Source: Fasciola hepatica
Taxonomy: Eukaryota; Platyhelminthes; Trematoda; Plagiorchiida; Fasciolidae
NCBI GenBank assembly: GCA_948099385.1
Contig: CANUEZ040000151.1
Span: forward strand, 4,534,001-4,598,000
Length of the DNA stretch: 64,000 bases
Reading direction: 5' to 3'
How positions within the stretch are numbered: position 1 is the first letter of the stretch; each line of letters begins with the position of its first letter. Under the pieces are notes generated by a model that worked only from the letters and a program-made list of their open reading frames with translations, was not told the origin of the DNA and did no database searches. The position numbers and the translations under genes were made by a program. This document shows, piece by piece, positions 22,441 through 34,690 of the stretch.

Positions 22441-24484
22441 CTGGTGAGGAAATATGAGTGGACAATGTTGAAGAAGCCAGTGAAAGCTAGAGAACGATTT
22501 AAAGATTTCCATAGTATTGCTTCCATCTATAAAGAGCCCTTATTTACCGATACCTCATATATCTGGCCTTCGAATGCTTAAACAAATTAGCTCGACCATA
22601 TGGAAAGTATACTCCCAAGTTGTTCAGGAAACTGATTACCATGGGGCAAATTTCAATTTGCGCTGTGAAGTGAAAGCACATCGATCGAGAGCGGAATAAT
22701 CGCACCTCCCCGCAGGCAGAGAGGCACAGCGCACACGAAAATCTCTTTCATAAATAGCTCATTCAAAACAATTTCTGATCTCCTTTGAGGTTTGTACTAC
22801 ATGCACCATTAGGGTCAACTGATTGTAAATCGATGATAGAATACAGAATAAAGTGCATTGTTCTTGTGAAAAATTCGTTTGGAGCTCGGGGGATTTAAAT
22901 ATGCGAAACATGTGCCTACTCAAGAATCTGACTGACTGAATTCACGATTGGGTGTTTCACTAGATTTGTGCATCTACCGTGATACGCAACAAAAGGCAAA
23001 GATCAGACTAGGTCGGGAAAAGGTGCGCTGAGTTTGCGCACAGACAAAAATAATACGTGGTAGAATAAACAAGAAGAAAGTCTGAACAAGGTCGCACTGG
23101 AGAAGCTATTTAGTTTGAGCTATCCCTAAAGCCAACCTGTTAGATTTTTCTACCTTTTGGATGCTGGCAGGCGCAAACAAGCCATCTCTTCAAATAACCA
23201 TGACATTTTCTGAATTTCTCCTATGTCAGCACACTGGGATTTCACTGAGCAACTAACTCGGAGTATGTTAGGAATGTGACAGGAGTGAAGCAATACGTTC
23301 ACAAAGCTCACGAGCACAAATACAAAATGGATTCACATCATCTCAGGTCAACTTCTGGCTTCTACATAAATAAAATGAAGTCGGCTCGTGAGTTCGGAGA
23401 TAGAAAAAGGCATATTTATCCATCGGTGAGAAATAATATTTACATTCGAGATCCATGTTATTGTGCTTGTCCTGGTTTTCTCTTTGTTAACTGCATTATG
23501 CCGAGATAATATGAATTCCTCACAAACTGGTCATTGATAACGGTAACATAGTGACCAGTATGTTACATTTATAGTACAAAACTGTATAATCTATCAACTG
23601 CTCTTTGAGATATAGTTTGGTAATCACTTATTCAAGGCCACTGTCGTTCCGTGGTTTGGAAGGATCAGACGAAATAAGGGACATTGTCCTTGCGATTATC
23701 TTTTTGCTGTTTCGACCAGAGATTCAGCGTATAGGACACTGAGTTCGGAGGCCGGTTTTGGATCGTAGTCAGGTCAGTTTAATTGCCCTAACGAACTGCT
23801 TTTTACCAATCCTACCACCAAAGATTCTGAAAATGCACAATATTGCTTTCGAATAACTTCAACTGCGTCGGTAGGGACTCTGTAGATTAGTTCGTCATTC
23901 ACTCGATGTCCGTTGTTTGTACCTTGAGCCACAATAGCACCGGTGAGAGCTTTCCGACTCCTGTCTTTGACGCTTTGACGCTCTATCAGTGGAGCTTGCG
24001 GAACACCAGCGAAATGACGAACATATTAGAATGGTAGCAGCAGGAACAAGTTAATGGTCTTTCAAGTTCAATGAGACCACCTTTCTGCTGATGAACCAGG
24101 GACTTCTCGGAAAAGAACTAGCCTCAGCCTTTCCAAGGCCTCTTACAATCAACCCACCTTTCTCACATCCTTTGAGTGGAATTTATGTGCAATTCTGTCT
24201 TTTGAACGAATATTAACACTTTCCTATCTTTAAAATTCGGTAATCCGTAAAGTCAAATAACTATGTTCCAGAAGATCCTAGATGTACTATGGCTGTAATA
24301 AATATAAGACTGAGCTCCTTTATTGACTTCAGATCTGCGCTGAGCTGTCAATCCATTATTCTGTTTGATCCACGAGGACTGACTGGGATCTTCCGTCAGG
24401 TCTCAAGAAGGAGACATTTTCGTCCTTACCTACCATTACCAGTGCTTTCCCGTGTCAAGTGTTCAGAATATTTCCGCTTTTCCC
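22441..24484. other. No recognised gene; 33-nt splice-flanked segment at 23,230-23,262 (+)
   Basis: Mostly featureless. The plus-strand segment 23,230-23,262 has an excellent TTTCTCCTATGTCAG acceptor and a GGA|GTATGT donor, and is open only in phase 1 (HWDFTEQLTR). See findings on short symmetric exons. Confidence 0.25.
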
Positions 24485-24733
24485 TTATGTTCCACGATGT
24501 TGGTGCGAACCGTCAGTAAGAGTAGCCTGGAAATGATCAGTCACTTGTTGTGATGTTGCAGAAGACAAGTAGGTTTGAGCATATAATGTTTCAGACTGCA
24601 GTTCTACGTCTAACAGGTCACACTTAGAAGAAGGACAACGAAACTTCAACCGCACTGAATGTGCTTCCAAAGTCGCCATGCCCGTAAACACAAGTGATAA
24701 GTAATGCATATGCGGTTCCGAATAAGCCGGCAT
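24485..24733 (-). CDS. Unassigned open frame
   Basis: An 82-codon minus-strand frame with an ATG, including LEAHSVRLKFRCPSSKCDLL and ETLYAQTYLSSATSQQVTDH. The composition is protein-like but there is no clear acceptor (the nearest AG follows a weak tract) and no family match. Frames of this length are expected by chance several times in this window. Confidence 0.12.
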   Translation of the reverse strand: MPAYSEPHMHYLSLVFTGMATLEAHSVRLKFRCPSSKCDLLDVELQSETLYAQTYLSSATSQQVTDHFQATLTDGSHQHRGT

Positions 24734-24989
24734 TTTTATTTATTTCAGTATGTCCTGTAGTCTGGCCAGCTCCTTCCTGACAGTTAGGAAGTTAAAGACA
24801 AACAAAAAAACTTTTTCCAAGAAAGCCAACAATCCAACTCGTGCGCGCCAGGCCGGAGTGAATAATCAATAATCAATAATTTACTGAATTACTCAAGACG
24901 GAACCCCTTTTGTCGATCAAGCAATTACCTACAATCCAACGTAAATCGGGCCAACGGATCAATAATCAACGCAGCAAATATTTTTGTCA

Positions 24990-25080
24990 ACCCAGTCGGC
25001 CTAGCAAGGCTTGAACCTAACTTGACGCCCGAGTTCAAGAGCTTTCAGTTTTCGCTTTAAGCACGGCATAGTAATTTCTG
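24990..25080 (-). repeat. tRNA-like SINE head (possible)
   Basis: On the minus strand, TATGCCGTGCTTAAAGCG resembles a degenerate pol III A box and AGGTTCAAGCCTTG is a good B box about 50 bp downstream. There is no cloverleaf fit for a real tRNA. Confidence 0.35.
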
Positions 25081-25254
25081 TAAAGGACACACTTTTTGGC
25101 GATCTAAACTGTTGTCTTCTGGTTTTCCGTAGTGGGCTGGAGTGATTGAAGTCGCAAGCTGAGATCATGTGCGCAGGTTTCCAATCAGCCCGTAGAAAAG
25201 AACGCGTGAGTCATAACATTGACTTGTTTGACAACTGTCTTTAGGAAACAACTC

Positions 25255-25830
25255 AAAGGCCGGTCTATGTTCACGACCGTATCATCGACAGAAACTATCA
25301 ACTTCGTGGTACATCACATAAATGATAACAAGACAAACCCGTTACTTCGATGCGCATGGAGTACTCAGCTTCAATTTCATGGACATTTGTGCAGGCTGTG
25401 AGGCCATGTGATCACCACTAGGTTCACTCATTACCAGCACGTTCCTCACAAAATTGGAAGTAAACAAGCTGATCTCTACAGTTGACAAATGTGAACGTTA
25501 CCATCGACATGTAAACAGCTTATTATGTGTGGCTGCCGCTATTCGTGACCCCGATTCCGTGCAAACTGGATTAAACCACTCACGCGAAGCAATTTTATTT
25601 ACAATACAATATGAGGTAAATGGTCAAGTGTCGTTCCTCGATGCTGCTCTAGTGAGATTGAAAGGTGGTCTGGTTTGGCGAAATATGTACTGAAAACAAA
25701 CGCGGAGTGGCAAGTACCCAATCAGAACAGTTTTGTTGTTATACAACACGCTGAAACCTTCAAAATCCACTGCAATGGCACTTTGTTCCGAAGAAAACCT
25801 AAAGGACAAACTGATGCACAAGAAATACAA
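25255..25830 (+). mobile_element. PLE relic F: heavily decayed reverse transcriptase
   Basis: The plus strand retains the order of Penelope-like reverse transcriptase motifs with many lesions. Motif A is SMFTTVSSTETI (about 25,264). After an internal deletion comes the pre-motif B strand (FHGHLCRL), then motif B as AM-stop-SPLG with a Gly codon turned to TGA near 25,410. Next is TKLEVNKLI, the YVDD region degenerated to YHRHVNSLLCVA (about 25,499), and the thumb with YEVNGQVSFLDAALVRLKGG. Near 25,691 the expected YRK reads Y-stop-K, followed by SGKYP. The endonuclease is missing or beyond recognition. It is clearly more diverged from relics A, D and E than these are from each other, so it belongs to another PLE lineage or is much older. 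Confidence 0.75.
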
Positions 25831-27373
25831 TAGGCGAGAATAGTTACCCAGATTGGTTTATTGGAGGAAATGTTGTAGAGCGGGTGCGGAGAATAAGCGT
25901 GGAAACTGTAAGATAGGAAGAACTTTTCATTAGCTTCTCACTTAAAGGTGGTACTCTGAATGAAAACTCAAATCAATGACGGCGGAGGGAAATTTAAAAC
26001 ACAACCAATGATGATACGCTGTGTGAATTGAGTTGCCCCCCTGATCGCGATTCAGAAAAAGGAAATATTGCCGGTGCTGACCTCATCACCACTTAGTTCA
26101 ATCTTTGCTTTGCAACATTTGACAGAACTAAGCTGAAGTTTACAACTGCCAGCTTACAATATGACTGCTGATATATGGCAAAGTATTTTGTGACTGACTC
26201 TGTCCATGACTTGAATTCCGTGCCACGGTTGTATACTTATTCAGACGTGTTTGCGGTGCACGACTGATATCCACTGAAATAAAAGAAAGTGCCAAAGGTA
26301 CGGACGGACCTAGTCGATAAAAAGGGCAAACATTGCGCTCTTGGCTGACAGGAGAAACGAGGTGAATTCAGGCCCTATCTTCAAAGATGCTCACCGTGTG
26401 CCTCCAAACAAGTAACAAAGGTTAGGAAAATTAATTTGAAAAAAAGGTTACATGCGGTAACCAAAAGTTGTCTAACTATTGTGTCTACTTTGTAACCTAT
26501 TTTTTCAACAATACAACTGTGGAAGAATGCACCCAGCTCGTTGCTAATAGACGGCTGGGTTCAATGAAGCAGATAGCACTTGATCGACTGACCAGAATCG
26601 CCGACAAGATCCGAGCCATTCAGGCGATCAAGGGATCAGTCAGCGGTTAACATTCGACCAGAGCCGAATCAACCAATCCGGATGCAGCCAGATAAATCAG
26701 CCACGTGGGCCATTTAGGTCCATCAGTAGACCAATAAGCTTTTATGTACGGTTTTGTTTATGACGAGCGCATATCTTATATAAAAAAAGTATTCTTTACC
26801 AATAAAACGAAAGTGATTCAGTGGCAGAACTGAGTTCTCACTAGAGTTAGTGGGACGCGAAAAAACAACATTAAAAACAAGAGTGTCCAGTTGCACATTC
26901 AGTTAATAGCCGAGGCAAATGAAATCAAGAACCCTACGGTGGCTCGAAAGATGTTCCTTGAAATTTATAACCCGAGACATGAGTAATTGAATAACAGTTA
27001 CCAGATGCAAATTTAGGGGGATATAATTGGCCAAAATCGGGAACACTGTCGTTTGAAATCGCTATCCTCATCTTCCTATCATGTGAATAGTCCATGCGAG
27101 TAGAGAATGGACTGAAGTTGGACGGGGATAACTTTCTTACGCATTGAAAGATCTCAGAATTCAATCAAAGATAAAGTTCAACAAATAAATACTGACACTT
27201 TGTGACTGGTCATCGAAGGCTATGCATTATGACGAATTGCTAGATAGAACGGTCACAAAACCGAAAAATTAAAATACTACAACGTAGGGAAAGTTTCGAG
27301 AATTCGATGCGCGACGTGTTGTTTTTTATTGGAAAAGTTATAAAGTCAGTAACATAGTTTTGTCGGTAGACAG
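25831..27373. other. Mostly featureless; weak exon candidates
   Basis: A plus-strand frame ending at 26,650 (VEECTQLVANRRLGSMKQIA) is followed by AATAAA at 26,802, and a minus-strand frame at 26,934-27,164 has a fair acceptor (CCCCGTCCAACTTCAG). Neither is recognisable and both may be chance. Confidence 0.15.
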
Positions 27374-27838
27374 GATTCATCAACGTCTGATTATAAAATT
27401 GCGTTGATAAATAATGCCCACAGTAAGTGAAACGTTAGCGGATTACATCCACTAACCGCGTTGTGTTCCTAATATTACAACTTTCCCAATAAAATACAGT
27501 AATTTTGCCGTTTCCATCACAACGGCGAAAAACAAAAAAAAATTTAAAGTCAGACAGTCAGTAGACGAATTTAATCAATTCGCCCTTTCTTTCAGGCAAA
27601 TAAGCTGCTTGCTAATCAATATCCCATTGAATTTAATGAAATCAGGACAGGTAACTCAGTGTGATCAAACGTGTGAGTGGCAATCGCAATTTTTCACCTT
27701 TTGTTTGTTTGGAGATTTCAGTCGAACTGACGGTGTTTGCACACATTTACCACGGCGTGAAAGATTACCCGCGTTGAAAGATAAATCACAAAACTCAATA
27801 GTGCCGGAAACTCAAAAGTCTAACTTTGCTTCTGTGAG
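27374..27838 (+). CDS. Three splice-flanked exon candidates, unknown protein
   Basis: Plus-strand segments with good borders. 27,374-27,422 (49 nt; DSSTSDYKIALINNAH) ends at A|GTAAGTG. 27,596-27,650 (55 nt) follows the very strong CGCCCTTTCTTTCAG acceptor and ends at ACAG|GTAACT; in phase 0 it reads ANKLLANQYPIEFNEIRT. 27,722-27,838 (117 nt) follows CTTTTGTTTGTTTGGAGATTTCAG and ends at GAG|GTACTG; it is open in phase 2 for 38 codons (RTDGVCTHLPRRERLPALKD). Each is a good exon by itself, but the phases as read do not chain (1 out, 0 or 2 in; 1 or 0 out, 2 in). Either boundaries are off, exons are missing, or some are chance. No family is recognised. Confidence 0.22.
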
Positions 27839-28443
27839 GTACTGGACACGACTGAACAGAAAAGCTGAATGCATAATTGTGCACACTTTCAAGGACTGTG
27901 CCTCATTAGGGTTCCCTCTATTTTGCTCAACAGTTACAACTAGTTTAGTGCTACAGATACAACACACGATAACAAAGACTAGAAAATTTGTTTATTTGAA
28001 CAATTACCGTATTTGGTAGCGCCACTTGCTCCGCCTGTGTACATCGTCTGCACACCGTTGCGCTCCTCCATTACACACGTTGTCCAGCTCCAGCGTTCTG
28101 TGTTCTGCTCTCTTGCGCGCTGCCTAGTATATTCGTTAACGTGTCACGAACCGAGGACCAGGGGCTATAGACTCTATACGGGAGCAGGTCCTGGTTTAAC
28201 TTAGGAGAATCTTAAACTAGCAGTGTGGGCCGAATAACCCATTCAGAAGTCCACACAATTCAGTAACATCAACGATACCTGCATAAAATCAATCTGATCA
28301 AAATAAGTTCACATGACTTACGTTGATTCGTCAAAATTTCACTCAGAAAATCGGTATTCACGCTGGAATTATCTTCATAGTACTACGGATCAGTCAAATA
28401 CCAGCTCTCTAAGAACCACCATGAGCTGCCGATTTTGCCTCAC

Positions 28444-28504
28444 CAATTTCGGTAGATTCTCGTCCCACCTAGGTATTCTTCTGTCTTTTCGTCGAAAAAT
28501 AATT
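28444..28504 (-). CDS. Candidate internal exon
   Basis: A 61-nt minus-strand segment between the GTGCTTCTTCGGTAG acceptor and TTG|GTGAGG donor. It is open in phase 2 and leaves in phase 0: IIFRRKDRRIPRWDENLPKL. Basic, protein-like, unrecognised. Confidence 0.2.
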
Positions 28505-29700
28505 CTACCGAAGAAGCACATGATCACATGGCTTGAGGACATCAATGCCTGCCCAGACATTGGTTGACCTAGCAAAGTAATCCGTTGTTCTTGATAAGGG
28601 CCAATTTTGATAAAGTTAACCGGCTGTTTCCAAATTTGATAAAATCTTTCGAGAGGGACTGAGATGTTGAAAGGCGGGATATTCTGCTTGATACTGACTG
28701 CTGGAATTAGCAGCAAATCGTTCAGTATTCCACAGCTTTGTGAGTAAAACTGAATCTCGCAGAGTAGAGAAATAAAACACAAAAATATACATGCAGCCGA
28801 AGAAAGAATGAAAATAAGATGAAATTTTCATTCAATAAATACTCTTCAGGAGGAGGCCACTGTAAGAGCAACTGATCAAAGTGGATCAGATGAAAAGGAC
28901 GATTCGGGTGAATTCCTTGCCATAATAACACTGCTCCGTGCACAATTAATACGGAGTCTGGAAGCACCTTTCTATCACGTTTTGTAATACTTCTGTGATG
29001 ATCATCACAGGCAGCGGTTCTAAACATGGGTATGTCTGAGAACTGCAAGTAGTATGTCGAGAAACTATAGCACCAAACATTCGGGTGAATGAAGAGGTTG
29101 TTCGCGGATTATCTGAGAATGTCAGACGAAATCAAAGCGAACGTCAGAGTTGGTACTCGTTCAAAGGTCTGTACGCGTGTCACCATCAGCCGATGGGTCT
29201 ATTGCTGTTCGGTATAATCGGCTGACTTGGTTTCAATATTTCCGACCGTGGGATGTGACGTGATAATTCAAAGGGCAGATTCGATGACACCAATTGGAAA
29301 TACCTGTTCACGGCTGGTTCTTACCGAACAAATATCTCATACAAGTAGATCACATATCCCACAGTGCCAATTAGCGATCAGAAATGCGACTTCCGTGTTC
29401 CCCGCGTACAGCTACCGAACGAACTAGTGATCATTTTCTCATTGCAATAGCAGCTCCACAAAGATGGCTATCAACAGAGAACTGTTCCTCCCCATTATTC
29501 TCTACGAGATCAAACAGTAATTGCCTTCATCCACCGATCCGTTTCACACGAGTCTTCTAATCGAATCTTATAATTAATTCAGTCATATATGCATGAGTAC
29601 ATTTCAACAGATACAAAACGAATTTTTATTCAGCAATGACATATTCAATTGCTCCATTTTGCAGATGATGAACCCGAGATAGAGTATGATGATAAGCATA
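28505..29700. other. No recognisable feature
   Basis: Short frames only. Nothing with element motifs or good splice borders. Confidence 0.3.
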
Positions 29701-30050
29701 GAACTATTCGACCGAGTTTTTTCTTCGATTTTGCCGTTCTTTCCACTACACTCTTTTCTCGTGACTTTTCTCTTATGCCTCTTCATTGGGTCTGTCTGTA
29801 CATTCTTTCCTTTTTTCTGGATTCACTGTTTCAATCCTCTTATGTTTTTCGTTTCACGATTTTCTGTCTATTTCCGTCAATTTCTCTTTTTCGTCCTGAT
29901 CGCTTGCAAGCTTTCTTAATCCTTTTTTTCTCTTGCCCGCCTCCCCTCTTTGTTCTCTGTTTTTCTTGTCTTCTCTTCGTTGGTTTTTCCCAAATGATCT
30001 TTACCGTTCATCTGTCTTTCATTCTGTGGATCAGCTCTTTATAAGAGTCC
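29700..30050 (+). other. Strand-asymmetric pyrimidine-rich tract
   Basis: About 350 bases where the plus strand is roughly three quarters C plus T in irregular order (many TTTCT, TTTCC and CTTTT words), unlike flanking DNA. It creates a 131-codon Phe/Leu/Ser-rich frame (29,649-30,044) that is most simply a by-product of composition. Confidence 0.6.
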
Positions 30051-31974
30051 AAGTGAATTTTGTCCCTCTCATTGTTTAACTGCACCTTGTGGCCTCTTTG
30101 GCTGACACTTTTGTATCCAACTAACCGATATGAGGAACTTAAGCAAACATCTTCAGTCTTCGATAAGACCGGTTTTGACACGACGAGCTTGGAATTTGTG
30201 TTTTACTGGTAAATAGTTATCCATTTACTCTGTCCAGTCCGACTGTCTCACATGATCCAAAGTATTTCCTTTATGTTACCCAAAATATAAGTTTTCCGGT
30301 GTCCACATGCTGTACACTCTTTATAGTCAAATATGAAGTGCAAGACTGAGATGACGCTAATAGGTTGAATCTAACATTTCATACGGCTAGTCACCAATGG
30401 CTCCCATGAACTTTCTGAAGGGGAGTGAATGTAAGAATGTACCCGGAGTCAAAATATATTTCGTGATATATTAATCATAGATGCACTTATTCGTTAAACG
30501 TTCACAAGTGAAGTATTTCTCAAAATAAGCTAGAGTATCTGGTTGTCTAAATGCGTGAAGAGTTGATGTACAACTGGTAAACAGTGCTCATATACCGAGA
30601 TTAAGTAAGTTTCCTCTGTACTACTTTATCAAATAATAGAGGTCACATGAACATTCACTGGTTGCGTACATACAAGTAGGTTGCTTAAGCATGCAACTGC
30701 TGCCAGTACAATCAAGAAACGCTTTGAAAACTGCCATCCGCATTACTAATCACGAGACCAACATCTGAAGCAATTCTTCCTGCCAAGGGGAATTTCCATT
30801 TTTCACAGTAGCAATTGAAAATAATAAGGCGTAAAGTACACCTCACGTTTGATTGTCTCACCTTTATAGTGGAATTTCAGACTTATTGCAATCAGTTGCG
30901 ATGAAAGCTTTACTCAATCCGTATGGTACAAATGACACTTCATTTTCTCCCCTCTCATCTCAAACATAGATTCGAAAAGTAAGTCAGTGCTCTTCAAAGC
31001 GAGGGATAGCTTTGTATTCGACCGCAGCACAGATCGGACAAGTTTACAGTGTTCGTTGTAATCAGATACCGAGTTGAATAAGTTCTAGTACGATAACTAA
31101 ATGAAATTCCCAATGAAGAATGCCACTTTTTCACCCAAACACGACACTTTACAATACACTCGAAATCTGTTTGAAAAAAAAGGATCAGCTACACTGATTA
31201 TAGAGTATTTATTCAGAGAAATAAAACAAAGCTCTTCAACATTGATTATTTGCAGCACTTCTTAATTATTCTGCTGCTATGAAGGACCTGCCTCCTTCCC
31301 GTTGTTTTGAAAGCAAAATTCGTCAAATACTACTTCGATTAGAAAGTCTGTTCTTATGGTATCTGGGTAAGAACTGCAAAACATTGTGGCCTGTTTGGCC
31401 AATTCATCGAAAACTTTGGCCCCGGTAGGATTCGAAAGCAATTGAGAGTACGGCGTGTGCCAGTTGGGCTAAAAGACCTCTACACCGTGAACTTAGGATA
31501 TTTAACCGTTTATTTCCACACTTTCGGTCAACTAAACATACAAATCAATCAACTTTTCTGCCAATAAATTAACGGGATTAGGACTGTTATAAAATAGATC
31601 GTTTGGAAGTTTTGCTCAAGTTTACGCACTTGGTCATAATCTCTTGTGTACAAGATCTATGCTGCCTATAAAAGAATTTCACATTGGCATTACAAAATAA
31701 AACAACCATAAAGATTCGTGTGTACACATTTTACACGTTTTTATTCCTAATTGTTGTTAGAAATTATCAACTTTAATGCATGTCCAATGCGGCCCAGTTG
31801 GCGATGCATAAACGCTGATTGGTGTACGGTCTGCTCAAAACATCTGATGATACCTCACATCGATCGAACACCAGTTTTAGTACTGAAGCAAAAACTAGAG
31901 AACACTGATTGGCGAGCAGCACCATTTTCAGTGATTCATGTCCACATCATTCAACCATAATATATTAGGGCAAG
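30051..31974. other. Mostly featureless; two short splice-flanked segments and one tRNA-like repeat
   Basis: Plus-strand 30,970-30,978 (9 nt) and 31,343-31,366 (24 nt) have good acceptor and donor signals (see findings). Otherwise unique DNA without recognisable genes. Confidence 0.25.
31412..31482 (-). repeat. tRNA-like SINE head
   Basis: On the minus strand, TTTTAGCCCAACTGGCACAC fits the pol III A box consensus and GCTTTCGAATCC the B box, about 35 bp apart. Flanks do not fold into an acceptor stem, so a tRNA-derived SINE is likelier than a tRNA gene. Confidence 0.5.
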
Positions 31975-31989
31975 CCAAGAAACTGGACC

Positions 31990-32485
31990 GACTAGAAAAA
32001 TAAATTGAAGTGACAGAGATTATGGGTGACAAAAAAGAAGATGAAATGATTGCAATTCAGGTTTAAATCACAATCGAGTGTAGATTGTTTCTCACGCGCA
32101 AGTTCAACGATTAGATCTACCGTGAAAAGGAAGGGGTAGCAACTTGATCCCGACTGGGACCACTGTTTGTCCACGCCTTGAATGCCAAGTTCGAAAATTG
32201 TCCACTTGAATCAATAATCCACATGCTGTTGATACATACGCTATGTAGAAGACATCTTTGTGTAGTCATTTCTTCAGATCAGAAAAGTCAACTGCTAAAC
32301 ACGTTTAACTCGGCTCATAAAGACTTGTACCTCATAATGGAAACAGAATCAAATAACACAATAGGCTTCTTGAATGTTCGGATTAGTCGTTGTGAAGATG
32401 GTCCAATCTATCAGTCAGTACATAGGAAGGCCACTTGGAATGGGCAGTCCACCCCATCTCACAGTTCCGTGCCTCAGGGTGAAAG

Positions 32486-32554
<69 letters not shown>

Positions 32555-33240
32555 GATACCTGACGAACTGACCTAGATGAACGTGGTCGAAGGACGCCAA
32601 TTAGCAAGGACTCCGAACGGCTCGAGGCGTTTTTATCCAGAATAGCTACTCGGATCGCTTAGTTGATAAGGTGACGCAGATGAAAGTGAAAACTCCAAGA
32701 AAATCTGTATTCAAAAGAAGGCCAGTATACATACCTTTGACATTCAAAAGTGGCAAGTTTGCAGAGATTGTGTTTAGAAGATTATCAGGCCTAATCAGCA
32801 AAATATTTCAAGCAGCTAGTCTCTGGATATTGTTTAAGTCCAGACCAGCAGTACTTTTGCGGTTGAATGATAAAATACCTTATTCTGCAGCCTCATTCTG
32901 TGTGTACTCCTTCACTTGTTCCTGTGGAACAGTGTACATCGGCCTCACGACCAGGCCTTTCTCTGAATGTGTCAGCAAACATCACTCTTCATGGTTGATC
33001 ACTGTGGTAGCCAAGTCGCTTACTAGGGCCGTCGTTTCCCACATACCTCGCTCTTATCAAAAGGTAAAAGCATCAGGTTTTTTCATGCTTTGTACAAGGT
33101 GAACGGTCGACAATAGGGAACAAAAAATGTCGCTTCCTGTCCACTGCTAAGGCTGTAGGCATGTGCCTACAAAATCCCCTGTCTCTTGTGTGCTCAAGAA
33201 ATTTGTGTATACTCCTAAAATCCTCTGGCCCATCCTCCAT
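31990..33240 (+). mobile_element. PLE relic E: reverse transcriptase and GIY-YIG, interrupted by (TA)n
   Basis: The plus strand carries KFND-stop-IYREKEGVAT-stop-SRLGPLF (motif B region, 32,100-32,170), then NAKFENCPLESII, then motif C as RYVEDIFV (YVED instead of YVDD, about 32,232). After a one-base shift comes the palm and thumb (LLNTFNSAHKDLYLIMETES and SVHRKATWNGQS). At 32,487-32,551 a (TA)n run replaces the stretch where relic A has FVPIRHKRN and the linker. Reading resumes as QNSYSDRLVDKVTQMKVKTP. A GIY-YIG region follows (SCGTVYIGLTTRPFSEC, HHSSWL), then after another shift FLSTAKAVGMCLQNPL and LLKSSGP to about 33,235. At least two stops and three frameshifts are present. It diverges from relics A and D in the linker and nuclease, so it represents a second PLE subfamily. 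Confidence 0.88.
32487..32551. repeat. (TA)n microsatellite inside PLE relic E
   Basis: About 65 bp of pure TA within what was the reverse transcriptase thumb region. Confidence 0.98.
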
Positions 33241-34690
33241 CCTACAACAGGTCATAGACCAGATGAAAACTGAGAATGTGTGAGGAACAATCGGGTCTTG
33301 AGTTCAGCCTAAATTATAATTGATTTCTTTCCTATTTTGTCATCACCGATCTCCATCATCTCTGCCTATTTGTCTAATTGGTTAGATCCTTTAACTTTTC
33401 GTAACATATTGTGAGTGAATTGTATGAGTATGAATCAACAACAATTTGCTTTCTCGTCGATCTGTTTTCTCTAAATAATCGGGCTACTGAAACATTTGTT
33501 AGTAGTTAAAACTTTATGCAAAAGCCATAGATTAAGGGAAAATCCAATGGACTGTGTTCGTGAACAGTGACACCATTATTCACTTTTTTCGGCCACCATG
33601 AAAGACCTGCAAATGTAATTAGAAGTATCCCGAGATTTTCATACAGTCATGATGGCTTATATTGTTTGTGCATTGGTAGCACTGGACAAGGGGACCAAAT
33701 GACAGTTTTTATGTCAACTTAATCCGTAACTTGATGAGTTCCAGTTTACCCTGTTTTTGAACTAGAAACTGATACTATATAAAGGTTTTGGAAACTGCAC
33801 ACATTCCGTTCGTTTACCTAAGTTTGTTCCTAACGGGATGCTTCTCATCCACATTGCATGAAATAATGGTCATAAATTATGATGTGTCATGTACTAAAAA
33901 CATGTCTGTCACATGGTAATCAATACGTATGTTCTAGATCTGTTCGTTTGAAGTAGACTGAGGCGAAATTCGATGAAAAGCTCACGACTTTCGGTGGCTT
34001 TATCAGTCTTGATAGTAAGAAATTCCTAATGTTCTGTAAAATGAGGAAATAATTTTAATCCGTTGAGTTGCTCTATCACCTTGACAGGTCGCTGTTGTTT
34101 TCGTGCACGTATAAAAAGCTTCCCAATTTTGTTTTAGTCTGGTTAGAATTCGATATGGCTTTCCAAACCATGGTGAGAAACTCCGGTGGCAAACTACAAA
34201 ACTTTGGTGATATATTTTGCCACATAATTATGATTCCCACCGTTTCACCGAGAAAACTGAGGAACGGTCTGCAGTATTTCCTCACACTTATTAAGCAAAA
34301 CACTCCGGAATCTTTTTTCTTTCGTGTAAAGCAAAATGCACTAATGAGATAGAATTCAGTAGTGAGCAACAGTTGTCCTCTGAACTAATTGGCAACATAC
34401 GTTTTCTGATTGGCATCCATTTATTTTTTTTAATACGCTGTTTAGTAAGCCATCGGAACAAGAGCAAAAAGCACAATGATAAGTAAAGCTTGGAATCGAT
34501 CGATTGGATGAAACCCAGAAAACTGTTGTCATCAGGACGAAAACAAAAGTGAGATGTTTGTGTGTGTATGTACGTGTATATGTGCATTCTGTCGTTTAAA
34601 TGCCCTCCGGTTGATCTGGATATCAGCTCCAAGTATACTCCAAAAATGGCTTCACTGTTTTGCTCGAGTCCTGGATCAAATTTCCACCAA
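33241..34690. other. No recognised gene
   Basis: Opposed overlapping frames near 34,070-34,370 and a 178-codon minus frame (34,291-34,827) have no family resemblance or clean splice borders. Confidence 0.25.

Noticed and set aside
29649..30044. 131-codon plus-strand ORF rich in Phe, possible membrane protein
   Set aside because: Explained by the pyrimidine-rich tract; no start context, domain or splice support.
32374..32600. Tyr-Ile repeat proteins over (TA)n
   Set aside because: Translation of a TA microsatellite in all frames; not coding.
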